A stretch of 29,538 bases of DNA from a virus, in IMG/VR virus record IMGVR_UViG_3300044714_000110, positions 1 to 29,538 of that record. The stretch is one strand, 5' to 3'. Below the pieces are notes generated by a model. It saw only the letters and a list, made by a program, of their open reading frames with translations, was not told the origin of the DNA and searched no databases. Of the stretch, positions 20,802 to 29,538 are shown one piece after another (within the stretch, counting starts at the first letter, position 1; each line of letters opens with the position of its first letter). The position numbers and the translations under genes are program-made.

Positions 20802-23029
20802 GCGACGAGATCGTAATCCGAATCACCGGGGACCCGAGTGGCGCAAGCAGCGCCATCAACGAGGTCACTCAGGACACCAAGGCGTTGGAGAACGCACTGT
20901 CCGGTGCCGGTGCTGCCGGCATTGAGGCTGGCAACCAGATCGCAGAAGGTGCGCAGAAGGCCGACTTCTCCATGCGTGAGGCTCGTGGAACCGCAGCCTT
21001 GCTGGGCGAAGAAATCGGAGTCCGCATCCCACGTCACGTTGCATCTTTCGTGGCGGAAATTCCAGGAGTCGGTGAAGCGATGGCCCTCGCCTTCTCTGGT
21101 ATCGCGGTCATCGCCCTGGTCGAAATCTTAACCAAGGGTATCGAGAAGCTTGAGGAGTTCATCTCCGAAACCTTCATCTTCACGTCCGCTCAGAAAGCAC
21201 TCAACGATGAGATTCTTTCCACCAATGCAAAGATCGCGGACTACGACAAGAAGCTGAAGGAACTCGGCATCGAGTACGAGAAAATTGGCAAGACTGGTTC
21301 GCAGCTCACCGACATCGATCTCGCTCACGGCACCGATGAGATTCTGAAACAGCAAGCCGCTCTCCGCCAGTTGGCCGATCAAGTCTATGGCGTGAAGAAT
21401 GGCATGGTCACCCTGCCCGATGCCATCAACACCGTTAACGGTGCCCTGACAAATCTCAACCCAGGTTTGAAAGGTGACGAGCTGAAAAAGATGCTTCTGC
21501 CAGCCAGCGCTGACGAGGAGACCGTCCTCGCTGCATACGCCAATGTTCAGGGCCAGTTGCAGAAGCAACTTGAGGTTAGCCAAGCTGCCATCCAGAACAT
21601 TGCTAAGAAGGGCAGCGTCGAATACCAAGAGGAACAGAATCGTATCCAAGAAGCCATCCTCACTTCCACTAAGAACTTTCTCGACGCCAAGGCCAGCATG
21701 ATGGAAGCGGCAGCGAAGACTCTGCCGTCCGACTCCACTGCCGAGATCCAGGCATCGACCAACCTTGAAAAGATCGCGGCACAGCAGCGTCTGGCAGCGG
21801 CAAAGGAAGAAGTCGAAGGCAAGATTGCGATCGCGCAGCAAGACCCGACCAAGAACGCGGCTCTAATAACCGAGCTGAATGGCCAGCTCCAGACACTTCA
21901 GGAAAATTACCGCTCCAAGCTGCTGGAGATTGACGCTTCGTACTACACGAAGGTCACCGCGTTGATGGAGAAGCAGCAGAAGGACTCCGAGAAGCTCATT
22001 GACGAGGAGCTAAAGACTGAACTCGATGCCGACTTGAAGCGTGGCGAGGCCATCCTCAAGGCTACTGATGCTCAACTGAAACTCAATGAGGCCACCGCCA
22101 GAGCGGCTGCTGAGACCCAAGCGGACGTGGTGGCACGAGACAAGGCCGCTGGCCTCGTCGATAAGGCGATGCAGGATGAGGCGAGACTCGTCGAGCTACT
22201 CCAGCAACAGAAGGCGGCTGAGCTTGGCATCGTGGACGCGAAGCTGGCTGAAGCGCAAGCGGCTATGGAAGTCGCAAAGACCTCCGGTGCCGGTGGTGGA
22301 GAAAACGTTACCGATTACAACACCGCGCTCGCACAGTACACCGAGTACCAAGCCCAGCGCGTGCAGATCGCAGCCGAGGCTGACAAGAAAATTGCAGCCG
22401 CTCAGGATTCTGAACTGAAGGGAGAGACGAAGGAATACCAAGCCTACCTCCAGCAGTTCAACACTGAGTTCGCTACCACGTTTGCCAATATCGAGATGGG
22501 TCACGAAACCCTGGGCAAAGCGGCCATGAAGATGTACGACCAGATGGCACAGTCGCTGCTCAAGAACTTAGCGATCATGGCCCTGGCTGAACTCGAAGGT
22601 CTGGCGTTGCACAAGACGGTAGCCGCACAGAAACAGCTCAGCGACGCTAAAGGCGCGGCTGGTGGTGCCTACAACGCCGTGGTGGACACTCCGATCATCG
22701 GCCCAGTCATCGCTCCGATCGCAGCCGCAACCGCTTTCGCTGCCGTCATGGCCTTTGATGAAGGTGGCATGGTGCCACAGACGCAGATGGCTCTCGTCCA
22801 CAGTGGTGAGGCCGTTCTGACTCCGCAACAGGCTGAGAACTTGCGCTCTGCCGCAGACGAAGGTGGCGGTGACACGCACTATCACCAGCACGAGACCAAT
22901 ATCAGCACTATGGACTCCGCGGACTTTGCTCGTTTTCTGAAACGCAATCCCGGTGCCCTGAGCGCAGGGATTACACACGCCGCGAAGAACGGTCACTTGG
23001 ATGTGGCGTCTCTCGCCAGAGGTAAATAA
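20798..23029 (+). CDS. Tape measure protein
   Basis: Starts at TTG 20798 overlapping the previous stop (TTGA), with a weak AGG upstream. It is the longest gene before the tip cluster, 743 residues, mostly helical and Ala/Gln/Glu/Lys-rich. It has a hydrophobic segment at about 90-112 (GVGEAMALAFSGIAVIALVE), another near 627-652 (PIIGPVIAPIAAATAFAAVM), and a C-terminal GGMVPQTQMALVHSGEAVLT motif that recurs in tape measures. Its length sets the tail length; at about 1.5 angstrom per residue 743 residues suggest a tail near 110 nm, a short-to-medium siphovirus tail. The hydrophobic parts probably enter the host membrane at ejection. Confidence 0.9.
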   Translation: MSDEIVIRITGDPSGASSAINEVTQDTKALENALSGAGAAGIEAGNQIAEGAQKADFSMREARGTAALLGEEIGVRIPRHVASFVAEIPGVGEAMALAFSGIAVIALVEILTKGIEKLEEFISETFIFTSAQKALNDEILSTNAKIADYDKKLKELGIEYEKIGKTGSQLTDIDLAHGTDEILKQQAALRQLADQVYGVKNGMVTLPDAINTVNGALTNLNPGLKGDELKKMLLPASADEETVLAAYANVQGQLQKQLEVSQAAIQNIAKKGSVEYQEEQNRIQEAILTSTKNFLDAKASMMEAAAKTLPSDSTAEIQASTNLEKIAAQQRLAAAKEEVEGKIAIAQQDPTKNAALITELNGQLQTLQENYRSKLLEIDASYYTKVTALMEKQQKDSEKLIDEELKTELDADLKRGEAILKATDAQLKLNEATARAAAETQADVVARDKAAGLVDKAMQDEARLVELLQQQKAAELGIVDAKLAEAQAAMEVAKTSGAGGGENVTDYNTALAQYTEYQAQRVQIAAEADKKIAAAQDSELKGETKEYQAYLQQFNTEFATTFANIEMGHETLGKAAMKMYDQMAQSLLKNLAIMALAELEGLALHKTVAAQKQLSDAKGAAGGAYNAVVDTPIIGPVIAPIAAATAFAAVMAFDEGGMVPQTQMALVHSGEAVLTPQQAENLRSAADEGGGDTHYHQHETNISTMDSADFARFLKRNPGALSAGITHAAKNGHLDVASLARGK

Positions 23030-23031
23030 CA

Positions 23032-23751
23032 ATGCCAGTTCCGTCAACCATCTCGGGCACGCCGATCCTCGGGTTCTCTGATCCGAAGACCTTCTTCGTG
23101 GGTTATACGGGCAGTGGAACATATCCTCTGCGCGGCCTCGGCTGGTCAATGGTTGATGAACCAACTTTCGTGACGCTGGACCAGAAGACGCAAGGTGGAC
23201 GCGAGGTCATGAATGTCATGTACCTCAACCCACTACACGCTTTTAAGCTCGTCTACAACTTCTTGGAGAACGACCCCGCGCTGAACATCAGCGGAAACCC
23301 TGACACCGATTTCAGAATGCTCTACAGTTTTTACCTCGCGCAGAATGGACGCTTTCAAGAATTGCTGTACCAGACGCGAGAAGCCTCGGTGGTCAAGCAA
23401 GCACTCGCGGCTCCCGACGCCAACGGCTACGTCGAGATCGTTTATTCGAATGGCCCATTCTTCAGCGAGTCAGTGCAGGAAATGAATAACGTCCTGCCGA
23501 CTATCTATTCGGTGAACGATGGCGTGTACACCGACCGGACCGTTGACTGCTCGTTCTACACGGCTGGCTCTATCGCTCCATACTCCGGCATCGCGTTCAC
23601 GAGCACGTACACGCTGGGGGCTGGAGAGTTCTTCGCGTGGAGCGGCACGTGGTACTACCGCTGCCACTTCGATAAGGACAGCTATTCGTTCGAAGAATTC
23701 ATGTATCAGCTCATGAAGGTCGGAGTGGGGCTGTCGCAAGTTCGTATTTAA
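23032..23751 (+). CDS. Distal tail protein, DUF2460-like
   Basis: A 239-residue protein directly after the tape measure. It is beta-rich, and its end (FFAWSGTWYYRCHFDKDSYSFEEFM, about residues 201-225) recalls DUF2460-type distal tail proteins, as in gene transfer agents and many siphophages. The distal tail protein forms a ring between tube and hub. The assignment uses sequence pattern and order (tape measure, this, hub, NlpC/P60, tip). Confidence 0.75.
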   Translation: MPVPSTISGTPILGFSDPKTFFVGYTGSGTYPLRGLGWSMVDEPTFVTLDQKTQGGREVMNVMYLNPLHAFKLVYNFLENDPALNISGNPDTDFRMLYSFYLAQNGRFQELLYQTREASVVKQALAAPDANGYVEIVYSNGPFFSESVQEMNNVLPTIYSVNDGVYTDRTVDCSFYTAGSIAPYSGIAFTSTYTLGAGEFFAWSGTWYYRCHFDKDSYSFEEFMYQLMKVGVGLSQVRI

Positions 23752-23755
23752 TCTC

Positions 23756-25048
23756 ATGAAACAAGTCATCAACACGGCGGGAGTTGATCGCACTGCCATG
23801 TGCTTCCAATGGCTAACAGGCCAAGGAGTGGCCGCGTGGTCCTCCACCACGGACTACGTCAAGGGCGACATGGCGCAGACCTCGGACAACAAGCTGTGGC
23901 GTTGCATCGTGGCGAACACGAACGAGGAGCCGGGAACGGCTGGCAGTCCTCCAGGGACCTACTGGCTCCCGGTTGACCAGCATGGCGAGCGAAACGTCGT
24001 GATGAAAGATTTCTACTTTCTGGGCCCACCAGTTTTCTACCCAAGCTTGGATCAGGGCACTCCAGCTTTGGATTCCAACTACGGTGCTTACCCTTTGGTG
24101 GATGGCGATTTTCCCATTGCGTATCAACCGTACCCTGAGATTCCAAACCAGGACTATGTGCCCGTCATTACGTTCGTTCCGTTCAGCGTCGAAAAGGACA
24201 AGCTGGAATACAAGACTGGCTTCGAAGCATCGACCATGACGCTGACCTTGCGACCGCGTGATCCAAATCCCGCGACTGCTCCAGCGAGCAACGTTGAACC
24301 GTATCTCAGTCGTGGCCCTGCTGGGACGGTTGGCAGCTACGAGACGCCGTCGTTCGCGGAAAGTATTCAGACGAAGGCTCCTTACTCGGACAGCTACTCG
24401 CACGTAGCGACGAAGCTTTATCAGACGATGCGGCAGTCCTTTGCGCAGAGTCAGGAGTGGTATCTCGCTCCGCTCACGGTGTGGCGAACGTTCAGTCCCG
24501 CTGAGGACCCATCGGATGTCACGAGCTACGGAGCGGCAGTTATGTTCCGTGGACGCGTGTCGAACATCAACGTGGACGCCGAGGACGTCAAGATCCAAGT
24601 TGCCTCGCTGATGGAGATTTTCAAGCAGAAGGTTCCTTCGCAGACCATTCAGCCAGGGAACCGCTGGGCACCGTTCAACTTTCAAGGCACTGAGGACTAC
24701 TTTGTCAGCATCACGAACAGTCCCATCGCCAGTTTCAGCTACTGTCAGTTCGAGTTCCCAGGAGAAGTGGCAGATGGCGATCTCGCCGAAGGGTTCGCAC
24801 TCGTGGCCGCGTTCAATGGCGTAAATCTCGCGGGCTGCTGGTGGAGACATATTTACACCAACATTGGAACGTTCCAGTCTGGTGGAAACTACTACTCCAC
24901 GGTCGTGTTCCTCGAACCTCTGCCGCTAATGCTCAACTCAGGCATCGTGGAAGCGCGGCTCTGGAAGTCGAGCGACACGAGCACGAATCCAAGTGGACCG
25001 GGAAGCGGCTTCCCGTATGTTCCGCAGCCTCTCACGGGTATTGCCTAA
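23756..25048 (+). CDS. Tail hub protein, DUF2163-like, with CBM-like module
   Basis: A 430-residue tail-tip protein. The position after the distal tail protein and before the NlpC/P60 peptidase is that of the DUF2163-type hub protein of gene transfer agents. The middle (TFVPFSVEKDKLEYKTGFEA, then TMTLTLRPRD and YGAAVMFRGRVSNINVD) fits the hub fold. An insert at about 26-72 has the spacing of small carbohydrate-binding CBM5/12-like modules: AAW28, Y34, G37-D38, W48, P59 and W70. It may touch cell-surface sugars. The C-terminus is Ser/Gly/Pro-rich. The family call is by pattern and order. Confidence 0.75.
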   Translation: MKQVINTAGVDRTAMCFQWLTGQGVAAWSSTTDYVKGDMAQTSDNKLWRCIVANTNEEPGTAGSPPGTYWLPVDQHGERNVVMKDFYFLGPPVFYPSLDQGTPALDSNYGAYPLVDGDFPIAYQPYPEIPNQDYVPVITFVPFSVEKDKLEYKTGFEASTMTLTLRPRDPNPATAPASNVEPYLSRGPAGTVGSYETPSFAESIQTKAPYSDSYSHVATKLYQTMRQSFAQSQEWYLAPLTVWRTFSPAEDPSDVTSYGAAVMFRGRVSNINVDAEDVKIQVASLMEIFKQKVPSQTIQPGNRWAPFNFQGTEDYFVSITNSPIASFSYCQFEFPGEVADGDLAEGFALVAAFNGVNLAGCWWRHIYTNIGTFQSGGNYYSTVVFLEPLPLMLNSGIVEARLWKSSDTSTNPSGPGSGFPYVPQPLTGIA

Positions 25049-25504
25049 ATGACGCAAGCGCTGAGGCATGAGCAACTCGAACGCAATGAGGTTATTGCTG
25101 AAGCCCATCGGTGGGTAGGAACGCCTTTCAAGCACGACGCTGAAGTGCTCGGTGTAGGAGTGGATTGCGCCCATCTGATAAACGCCGTGTACACGGCAGC
25201 GAAGAGGATGACGCACATCAAATTTCCACATTACGCGCCTGACTGGTGGAAGCACGCGGAGGACCCTGAGCAACACATCATCGAGAACGCGAAGCTTCAC
25301 TTCAAGGAGATCACTGCTGCGCAGGCGAAGCCGGGAGACTGGGTCGTGCTGTTCATCGGTCGTGCCTGGGCTCATTGCGCCATCATCGTTGGAAACCATC
25401 AAGTTATCGAAGCATGGCCCACGAGGGCGTTGGTCTCGCTGGTCAACAGTCGCGAGGAACGGCTGTACCGCACGCATCAGAAAAGGTATTTCACATGTTG
25501 GTAG
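25049..25504 (+). CDS. NlpC/P60 cell-wall peptidase (tail-associated)
   Basis: A 151-residue NlpC/P60 peptidase. The catalytic Cys is Cys40 in GVGVDCAHLI, the His is His109 in AWAHCAIIV, and a polar third residue follows near HQVIEAW (117-123). A start motif RWVGTPFKHD (21-30) is typical. Such proteins in the tail tip cut peptidoglycan peptides at infection to let DNA pass. ATG 25049 follows the TAA of the hub gene directly. No signal peptide is seen, as expected for a virion protein. Confidence 0.92.
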   Translation: MTQALRHEQLERNEVIAEAHRWVGTPFKHDAEVLGVGVDCAHLINAVYTAAKRMTHIKFPHYAPDWWKHAEDPEQHIIENAKLHFKEITAAQAKPGDWVVLFIGRAWAHCAIIVGNHQVIEAWPTRALVSLVNSREERLYRTHQKRYFTCW

Positions 25505-25650
25505 AAACCGAAAAAGTCTACAAAGTTCTTTTCACCTTCACGGTGAAAGCCAACTCGCAGGAGCAGGCTAACAGCTTCATTCTCGAACGCATGAAGAAGT
25601 TGGCAGAAGCAAACGGCTGGGAAGTTCCGCAGGCGCTGGAGAAATTGTAA
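25495..25650 (+). CDS. Small hypothetical protein, 51 aa, before tip protein
   Basis: Starts at ATG 25495, with AAAAGG about eight bases upstream, overlapping the peptidase gene by 10 bases; its stop overlaps the start of the tip gene (TAATG). It has a beta-like part (KVYKVLFTFTVKANS) then a helix (QEQANSFILERMKKLAEANG). Tight overlap at both ends and a good ribosome-binding site support a real gene. No family recognised; a helper of tail-tip assembly is possible from position. Confidence 0.65.
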   Translation: MLVETEKVYKVLFTFTVKANSQEQANSFILERMKKLAEANGWEVPQALEKL

Positions 25651-28600
25651 TGGCTGGTGGATTAGTAGGCGCAAAGACGAACGCGACGCAGGAGCCGCAA
25701 ATCTTGGGTGTCCAAGTCACCACGTCGCTCTACAACCAAGCCATTCCTCTGCTTATTGGCAAGCGCCGCGCCGCAGGCCACGTCATCTGGTACGGTGACT
25801 TCGGTCCCTCTGGCGGCTCGGGCAAAAAGGGCAAGTCAGGGAAGAAAGGTGGGCCAACCAGCTACCAAGCGAACCTCGACCTGCTCATCGCGTTCGGTCC
25901 CATCTGGTCCATTCAGTCCATCTGGCAGAACAGCAGCATCGTGGGCTACGGTTCCGGTCTGTCCTCGTTCTCGCAGGCTGGAAGCCAGACCTTCACCATC
26001 ACGGCTGCGAGCACCTTCAGCGGCACAGTCAACAATCAGCCAGGAGGCTACAACCTCGACTTCATTTCAGCGATCAGCTTCACTCCGAGCACACCAGTCT
26101 CGGCAACCATCGATGACTACGGCGATCCGCTCGGCTCGCGCACCATCACCGAGACGGAGACGGAGCAGTGGCTCTACAACACGTACGAGAATTTCTCCAG
26201 CTCAGGTCTCGGCAGCATCGCGTGGCGTCCCGGCTCCTGGGAGTTCGGCAAGCCATACTGCAACGCACCAAGTTGCAGTTTCCCCATCGGTGTCGATCAC
26301 GGTGGCGCGGACTTCACCTGCACGTTCCCTGAAGCCGTCACTGGAACGATCACTGTCCATTGGGGAGCCACTAAGGCCGACCACGACAATCCGCTCACGT
26401 ACATCCACTACGAGTTTGAAGCAGAGCTCGGCTCCGGCAACGAGTTCAGTTCAACCCCGAGCCAGCAGATCATCTACCCGGAACTATCGGGTGTTGGTGG
26501 CGTGGCCATCGATCTCGGCATTTCAGGTACGGCTCCTGAACTCGACGTCGAGGCGCAAGGCCTTTACTCGCTGGACAAGAACGGTCAGGTCAATCCTGCC
26601 GATCTGATCCTCGACCTGATTCTGTCGGGCAACGCTTATCACAACAACCTGAACGGCACGTGGACACCGTTTTGTTTCAGTCACGGTTTGAACTTCGGTG
26701 GTGACCCGAGCCGCGAAACATTCCAAGGATTCGATCCCGGATTCCCCGGCTCGCTCACGTGGCCGCCAGTGTGCAGCTTTCCTTGGGTTCTGCCAATGCC
26801 TGCTTCAGGAGCGTCCTCTGGCTCGCAGTTTCAAATCTTGCGTGACCCTCCGACTTTCAACCAAGGTCCGTTTAGTGGTTCGAGTGCGCCGTACTCCGCC
26901 AACTCAATTGTGGAGGGCAGCGACAGCAACTTCTATCGCGCATTGACCTATGCCGAGGCGGACCCTGTCAGCGGTGGCACCACGACGTGGGCACAGTTCG
27001 ACGGAGACTTCTCAGATGGTTTGGAGGACGTACGCAATTACTGCGCAGCGAACGGCATCTTCATCTCGACTTACATCAGCTCCCAGAAGGCTTGCTCCGA
27101 CATCCTCAACGAAGTTTGCGAGATTGCTAACTGTGTCCCGGTGTGGAACGGGCAGTCGCTCGACTTCTATCCGCTGAGCGAAGTGAGCCAAGTTGGCGGA
27201 GGAGTCGTATACACCCCACGCACGGCGTCTGGACCCATCGTTGTGCTGGATTCCAACTACTTCGAGATGGAGAAGGACGAGGCACCCGTTACCGTCAAGC
27301 AAGAGAACATGCAGTCGGTGTGCAACATTCTGGACATCAACTACTCTGACGCGGCCTTCGACTCCAACGGCATGTGCGGCTACCAGGCTTACCAGTCGAC
27401 GTCGGTTCGCATCTCCGACGCCGAGCACTGTGGCCTTTACGGGCCGATGAATGGCTCGCCTCGCGGCTACGACGACTACATCTGCGACGCCACAACTGCC
27501 ACCAAAGTGGGCTGGCCCATCATGAAGCGGCAACGCTTCGCTGATACCTACGCCGTGGATTTCAAGTTGCCTCAGACCGTTGGAAGCTTGCTCGATCCGA
27601 TGGACCTCATCACGGTGAACGATCCACTATTCGGTGGCATTCTGACGACGGGAGTTGCCACCACTGGCCCTGCGGGTCAGGACGTGCGCATTAGCGAACT
27701 TTCCGAAGACAAGGACGGCGTCTGGACTTTGTCTTGCGAACGCTTCATGTACGGAATGTCGGCTCCGCAAGCACCATCGACTGCCGGCACTGTATCGAAT
27801 CCGCCACCGAGCGTGAGTGCTCCGGCAGGCGACATCAATACTCCATATTTCTTCGAGCCAACGGCTGCGCTTGCTGTGGCGCTCGGCATGACCTCAGAAG
27901 GTGGGCTGGCCATCGCTGTGTCCGGCTCGGCAACAAACTACGGTGGCTGCGTGGTCAACGTCTCGACAGATGGCGGATCGAGCTACAGTGCAATCGGCAG
28001 GTTGCCTGGAAATTCCACCATGGGCTACACCACCGCCGATTACCCGCTCTCACCGAACCCTGATGCCAGCGACACCCTGTCCGTGGACCTAACCGAGTCG
28101 GAAGGCGAGCTGATGTCGTACACCTCTGGCCAGCAAGCGCAATTGATCCCGATTGCGCTCGTGGACAACGGCGGCACGACAGCCTCGGGCAGCGCAGCAG
28201 GCTACACCACTGAGATTCCATACGAGATCGTCGCTTACGAAACGGTGTCGCTCGTCTCTACCTACAACTACGATTTGTCACCGACCATTCTGCGCGGACA
28301 GTTAGGAACGGTGCCCGCTGACCATCCATACGGTGGCTCGCCAGTCGCGGGCAGCGTGTTCGTGGATCTGAGCAATCCCAATTCAGTTTTCAAAACTTCG
28401 GTCCCGAGCGGCAACATCGTGGGCAACACGCTGTACTTCAAGTTCCAAACTTTCAATCAGTACGGCGCTGCGATCCAGGACATCTCGGACTGCACGGCAT
28501 ACAGCTTTGCTCTCACTGGCGCGACGAACCCGACCTCACCCAACAGTCCCGGTGGCAGCTATACGCTGACTCCGTCGCCGCTTTTGTACCAAGGCAAGTC

Positions 28601-28982
28601 AGGTGGATGGCCAGGAGTTGATGGTTCCTCGACGTCGTGGACAAATCCAGACTACATCTACTGGCCATCGTTCACTGCGAACTTTGCGTCAGGTGCAGTG
28701 GACTACGCAGCCAACGATTCCGGAACTTCGGCCTTCACTGGTAGTGGGCAGACCGTGTTCGTCACGATCTACGGTCCATCACGCTCTGGCTCGGGCACGG
28801 CCCACGTGGATTCGACCAACGCAAACGCCACGACACCGGGCTATGTCTACCTCGGTCAGATCACGAGCAGCGCGGCTGGAAATTCCGGTGGCACTGGTGG
28901 CTCAAGTGGCAGTGGTGGGCCGCAAGACCCCGGCTCCACGGGCACGTGGGATATCACAGTGGATGGAGCACCGATCATCTAA
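25650..28982 (+). CDS. Large tail tip / host-specificity protein (gpJ-like)
   Basis: An 1110-residue tip protein, the largest gene here. The start (EPQILGVQVTTSLYNQAIPL and IWYGDFG) is like the N-terminus of gpJ-like and gene transfer agent tip proteins, with a Gly/Ser/Lys-rich insert at about 53-70. A part at about 412-451 (APYSANSIVEG, FYRAL, TTTWAQF) resembles a small carbohydrate-binding module. From about 455 on a typical tip region follows (YCAANGIFISTYISSQKAC, then VPVWNGQSLDFYP). The C-terminal 150 residues are Gly/Ser/Thr-rich and may be fibre-like. It would be the central tip and receptor-binding protein. Confidence 0.85.
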   Translation: MAGGLVGAKTNATQEPQILGVQVTTSLYNQAIPLLIGKRRAAGHVIWYGDFGPSGGSGKKGKSGKKGGPTSYQANLDLLIAFGPIWSIQSIWQNSSIVGYGSGLSSFSQAGSQTFTITAASTFSGTVNNQPGGYNLDFISAISFTPSTPVSATIDDYGDPLGSRTITETETEQWLYNTYENFSSSGLGSIAWRPGSWEFGKPYCNAPSCSFPIGVDHGGADFTCTFPEAVTGTITVHWGATKADHDNPLTYIHYEFEAELGSGNEFSSTPSQQIIYPELSGVGGVAIDLGISGTAPELDVEAQGLYSLDKNGQVNPADLILDLILSGNAYHNNLNGTWTPFCFSHGLNFGGDPSRETFQGFDPGFPGSLTWPPVCSFPWVLPMPASGASSGSQFQILRDPPTFNQGPFSGSSAPYSANSIVEGSDSNFYRALTYAEADPVSGGTTTWAQFDGDFSDGLEDVRNYCAANGIFISTYISSQKACSDILNEVCEIANCVPVWNGQSLDFYPLSEVSQVGGGVVYTPRTASGPIVVLDSNYFEMEKDEAPVTVKQENMQSVCNILDINYSDAAFDSNGMCGYQAYQSTSVRISDAEHCGLYGPMNGSPRGYDDYICDATTATKVGWPIMKRQRFADTYAVDFKLPQTVGSLLDPMDLITVNDPLFGGILTTGVATTGPAGQDVRISELSEDKDGVWTLSCERFMYGMSAPQAPSTAGTVSNPPPSVSAPAGDINTPYFFEPTAALAVALGMTSEGGLAIAVSGSATNYGGCVVNVSTDGGSSYSAIGRLPGNSTMGYTTADYPLSPNPDASDTLSVDLTESEGELMSYTSGQQAQLIPIALVDNGGTTASGSAAGYTTEIPYEIVAYETVSLVSTYNYDLSPTILRGQLGTVPADHPYGGSPVAGSVFVDLSNPNSVFKTSVPSGNIVGNTLYFKFQTFNQYGAAIQDISDCTAYSFALTGATNPTSPNSPGGSYTLTPSPLLYQGKSGGWPGVDGSSTSWTNPDYIYWPSFTANFASGAVDYAANDSGTSAFTGSGQTVFVTIYGPSRSGSGTAHVDSTNANATTPGYVYLGQITSSAAGNSGGTGGSSGSGGPQDPGSTGTWDITVDGAPII

Positions 28983-29538
28983 TGGCTGGCACTCTAAATT
29001 TTTCGAGCACGACTCCGGCAGCACCCGGCTCTAACGTCAATGTCACGTGGCAGAAGGATGCTGACGGGAACCTGTCCGGCTATGTCCCCCCAAGTGGCGG
29101 AGGAGGAGGTTCAGGTGCACCGAGCGGGACTTTCCACAGCATCGTCGTTAATCCCAGTGGCGTCGGTGGAGCTGGAACTCAGCTCGGCACGTATGCAGTC
29201 ACTGTGGGAAGTGTGGGAGGTCCGTTCTCCAGCTCCGACAATGCGAGTCTCCCATGGTTCAGAGTAGAAGCGTCAGGACCCTCGACGAGCGGTATTACAG
29301 ACGACATCTTTTGCATCACTCCTGCGACCATGCAGCAGATCCAATTCTACGTAGGAATTGGCAGTGGTTCTCTCGGCAGCGGTGTGTTGACTGGATGTCG
29401 CTGGTGGTTAGGATTCTCGGACTTGGGAATCGGTTCACTGGACGCGACCAACCCCGCCGGACACATCGTCGGCTTCCGCTTGGATCAGAGCGGTGGACTC
29501 AACACGCCAGATACGAACTGGCAAGCCTATGTCTCCAG
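28982..29538 (+). CDS. Tail fibre-like protein, truncated by window end
   Basis: Starts at ATG 28982, overlapping the TAA of the tip gene, and stays open for 185 codons to the right edge, so the 3' end is missing. It begins MAGTLNFSSTTPAAPGSNVN, then NVTWQKDADGNLSGYVPPS and a Gly-rich linker (GGGGGSG), and goes on with beta-rich, Gly/Ser-rich sequence. This is the usual look of a fibre or tip-appendage protein after a gpJ-like gene. The receptor-binding part would lie beyond the window. Confidence 0.78.
   Translation, partial: MAGTLNFSSTTPAAPGSNVNVTWQKDADGNLSGYVPPSGGGGGSGAPSGTFHSIVVNPSGVGGAGTQLGTYAVTVGSVGGPFSSSDNASLPWFRVEASGPSTSGITDDIFCITPATMQQIQFYVGIGSGSLGSGVLTGCRWWLGFSDLGIGSLDATNPAGHIVGFRLDQSGGLNTPDTNWQAYVS

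Noticed and set aside
23813-24850. 345-codon leftward open frame
   Set aside because: Antisense to the hub gene; composition of a frame shadow.
25708-26607. 299-codon rightward open frame
   Set aside because: Ser/Arg/Thr-rich alternative frame within the tip gene, whose own frame has a coherent tail-tip pattern.

Overview
The window is the structural half, plus part of the replication and accessory region, of a tailed double-stranded DNA phage or prophage with a siphovirus-like (long, non-contractile) tail. No tail sheath or baseplate wedge genes are visible, and the tail-tip genes run distal tail protein, hub, NlpC/P60 peptidase, large tip protein, as in lambda-like phages and gene transfer agents. 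That tip type, and the strong Shine-Dalgarno use, suggest a Gram-negative host. Protein style recalls phages of soil bacteria such as Acidobacteria, but nothing in the window proves a host. No integrase, tRNA, rRNA, IS element or CRISPR array was seen, so lysogeny is not shown directly.

Layout. 1-2400: accessory left part with somewhat lower apparent GC, holding an unrecognised 297-residue protein, a small coiled-coil protein, and a leftward XRE-type regulator whose start region carries two tandem inverted repeats (candidate operators). 2410-7474: rightward early/replication block with a DUF3102-like protein, a 2OG-Fe(II) dioxygenase of TET/JBP type (candidate DNA base-modifying enzyme), a 61-residue protein, a large primase-polymerase/P-loop ATPase, and two small proteins. 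7475-8123: about 650 bp with no convincing gene but with repeated TTGCTCCG units on both strands, an AT-rich palindrome and several other dyads; a good candidate for the replication origin or a control region.

8124-9094: three small genes, one for a membrane protein. 9178-15827: DNA packaging and head genes (DUF5681-type small terminase candidate, large terminase, zinc-ribbon protein, portal, small coiled-coil/hydrophobic protein, minor head protein, fused protease-scaffold). 15878-20801: major capsid protein with a beta-rich insertion, head-tail connectors, major tail protein, and a G/GT-type pair of tail chaperones apparently joined by a -1 frameshift. 20798-29538: tape measure, distal tail protein, hub, NlpC/P60 peptidase, a 51-residue protein, a 1110-residue tip protein, and a fibre-like protein running off the right edge.

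Genes are tightly packed with many ATGA or TAATG overlaps, and all but one confident gene is rightward. Hairpins follow the capsid and major tail genes, and a related leader sequence precedes the portal, protease, capsid and major tail genes. Most notable are the TET/JBP-like oxygenase, the eight-cysteine metallothionein-like cluster inside the capsid protease-scaffold, the iteron region, and the paired operators at the regulator.
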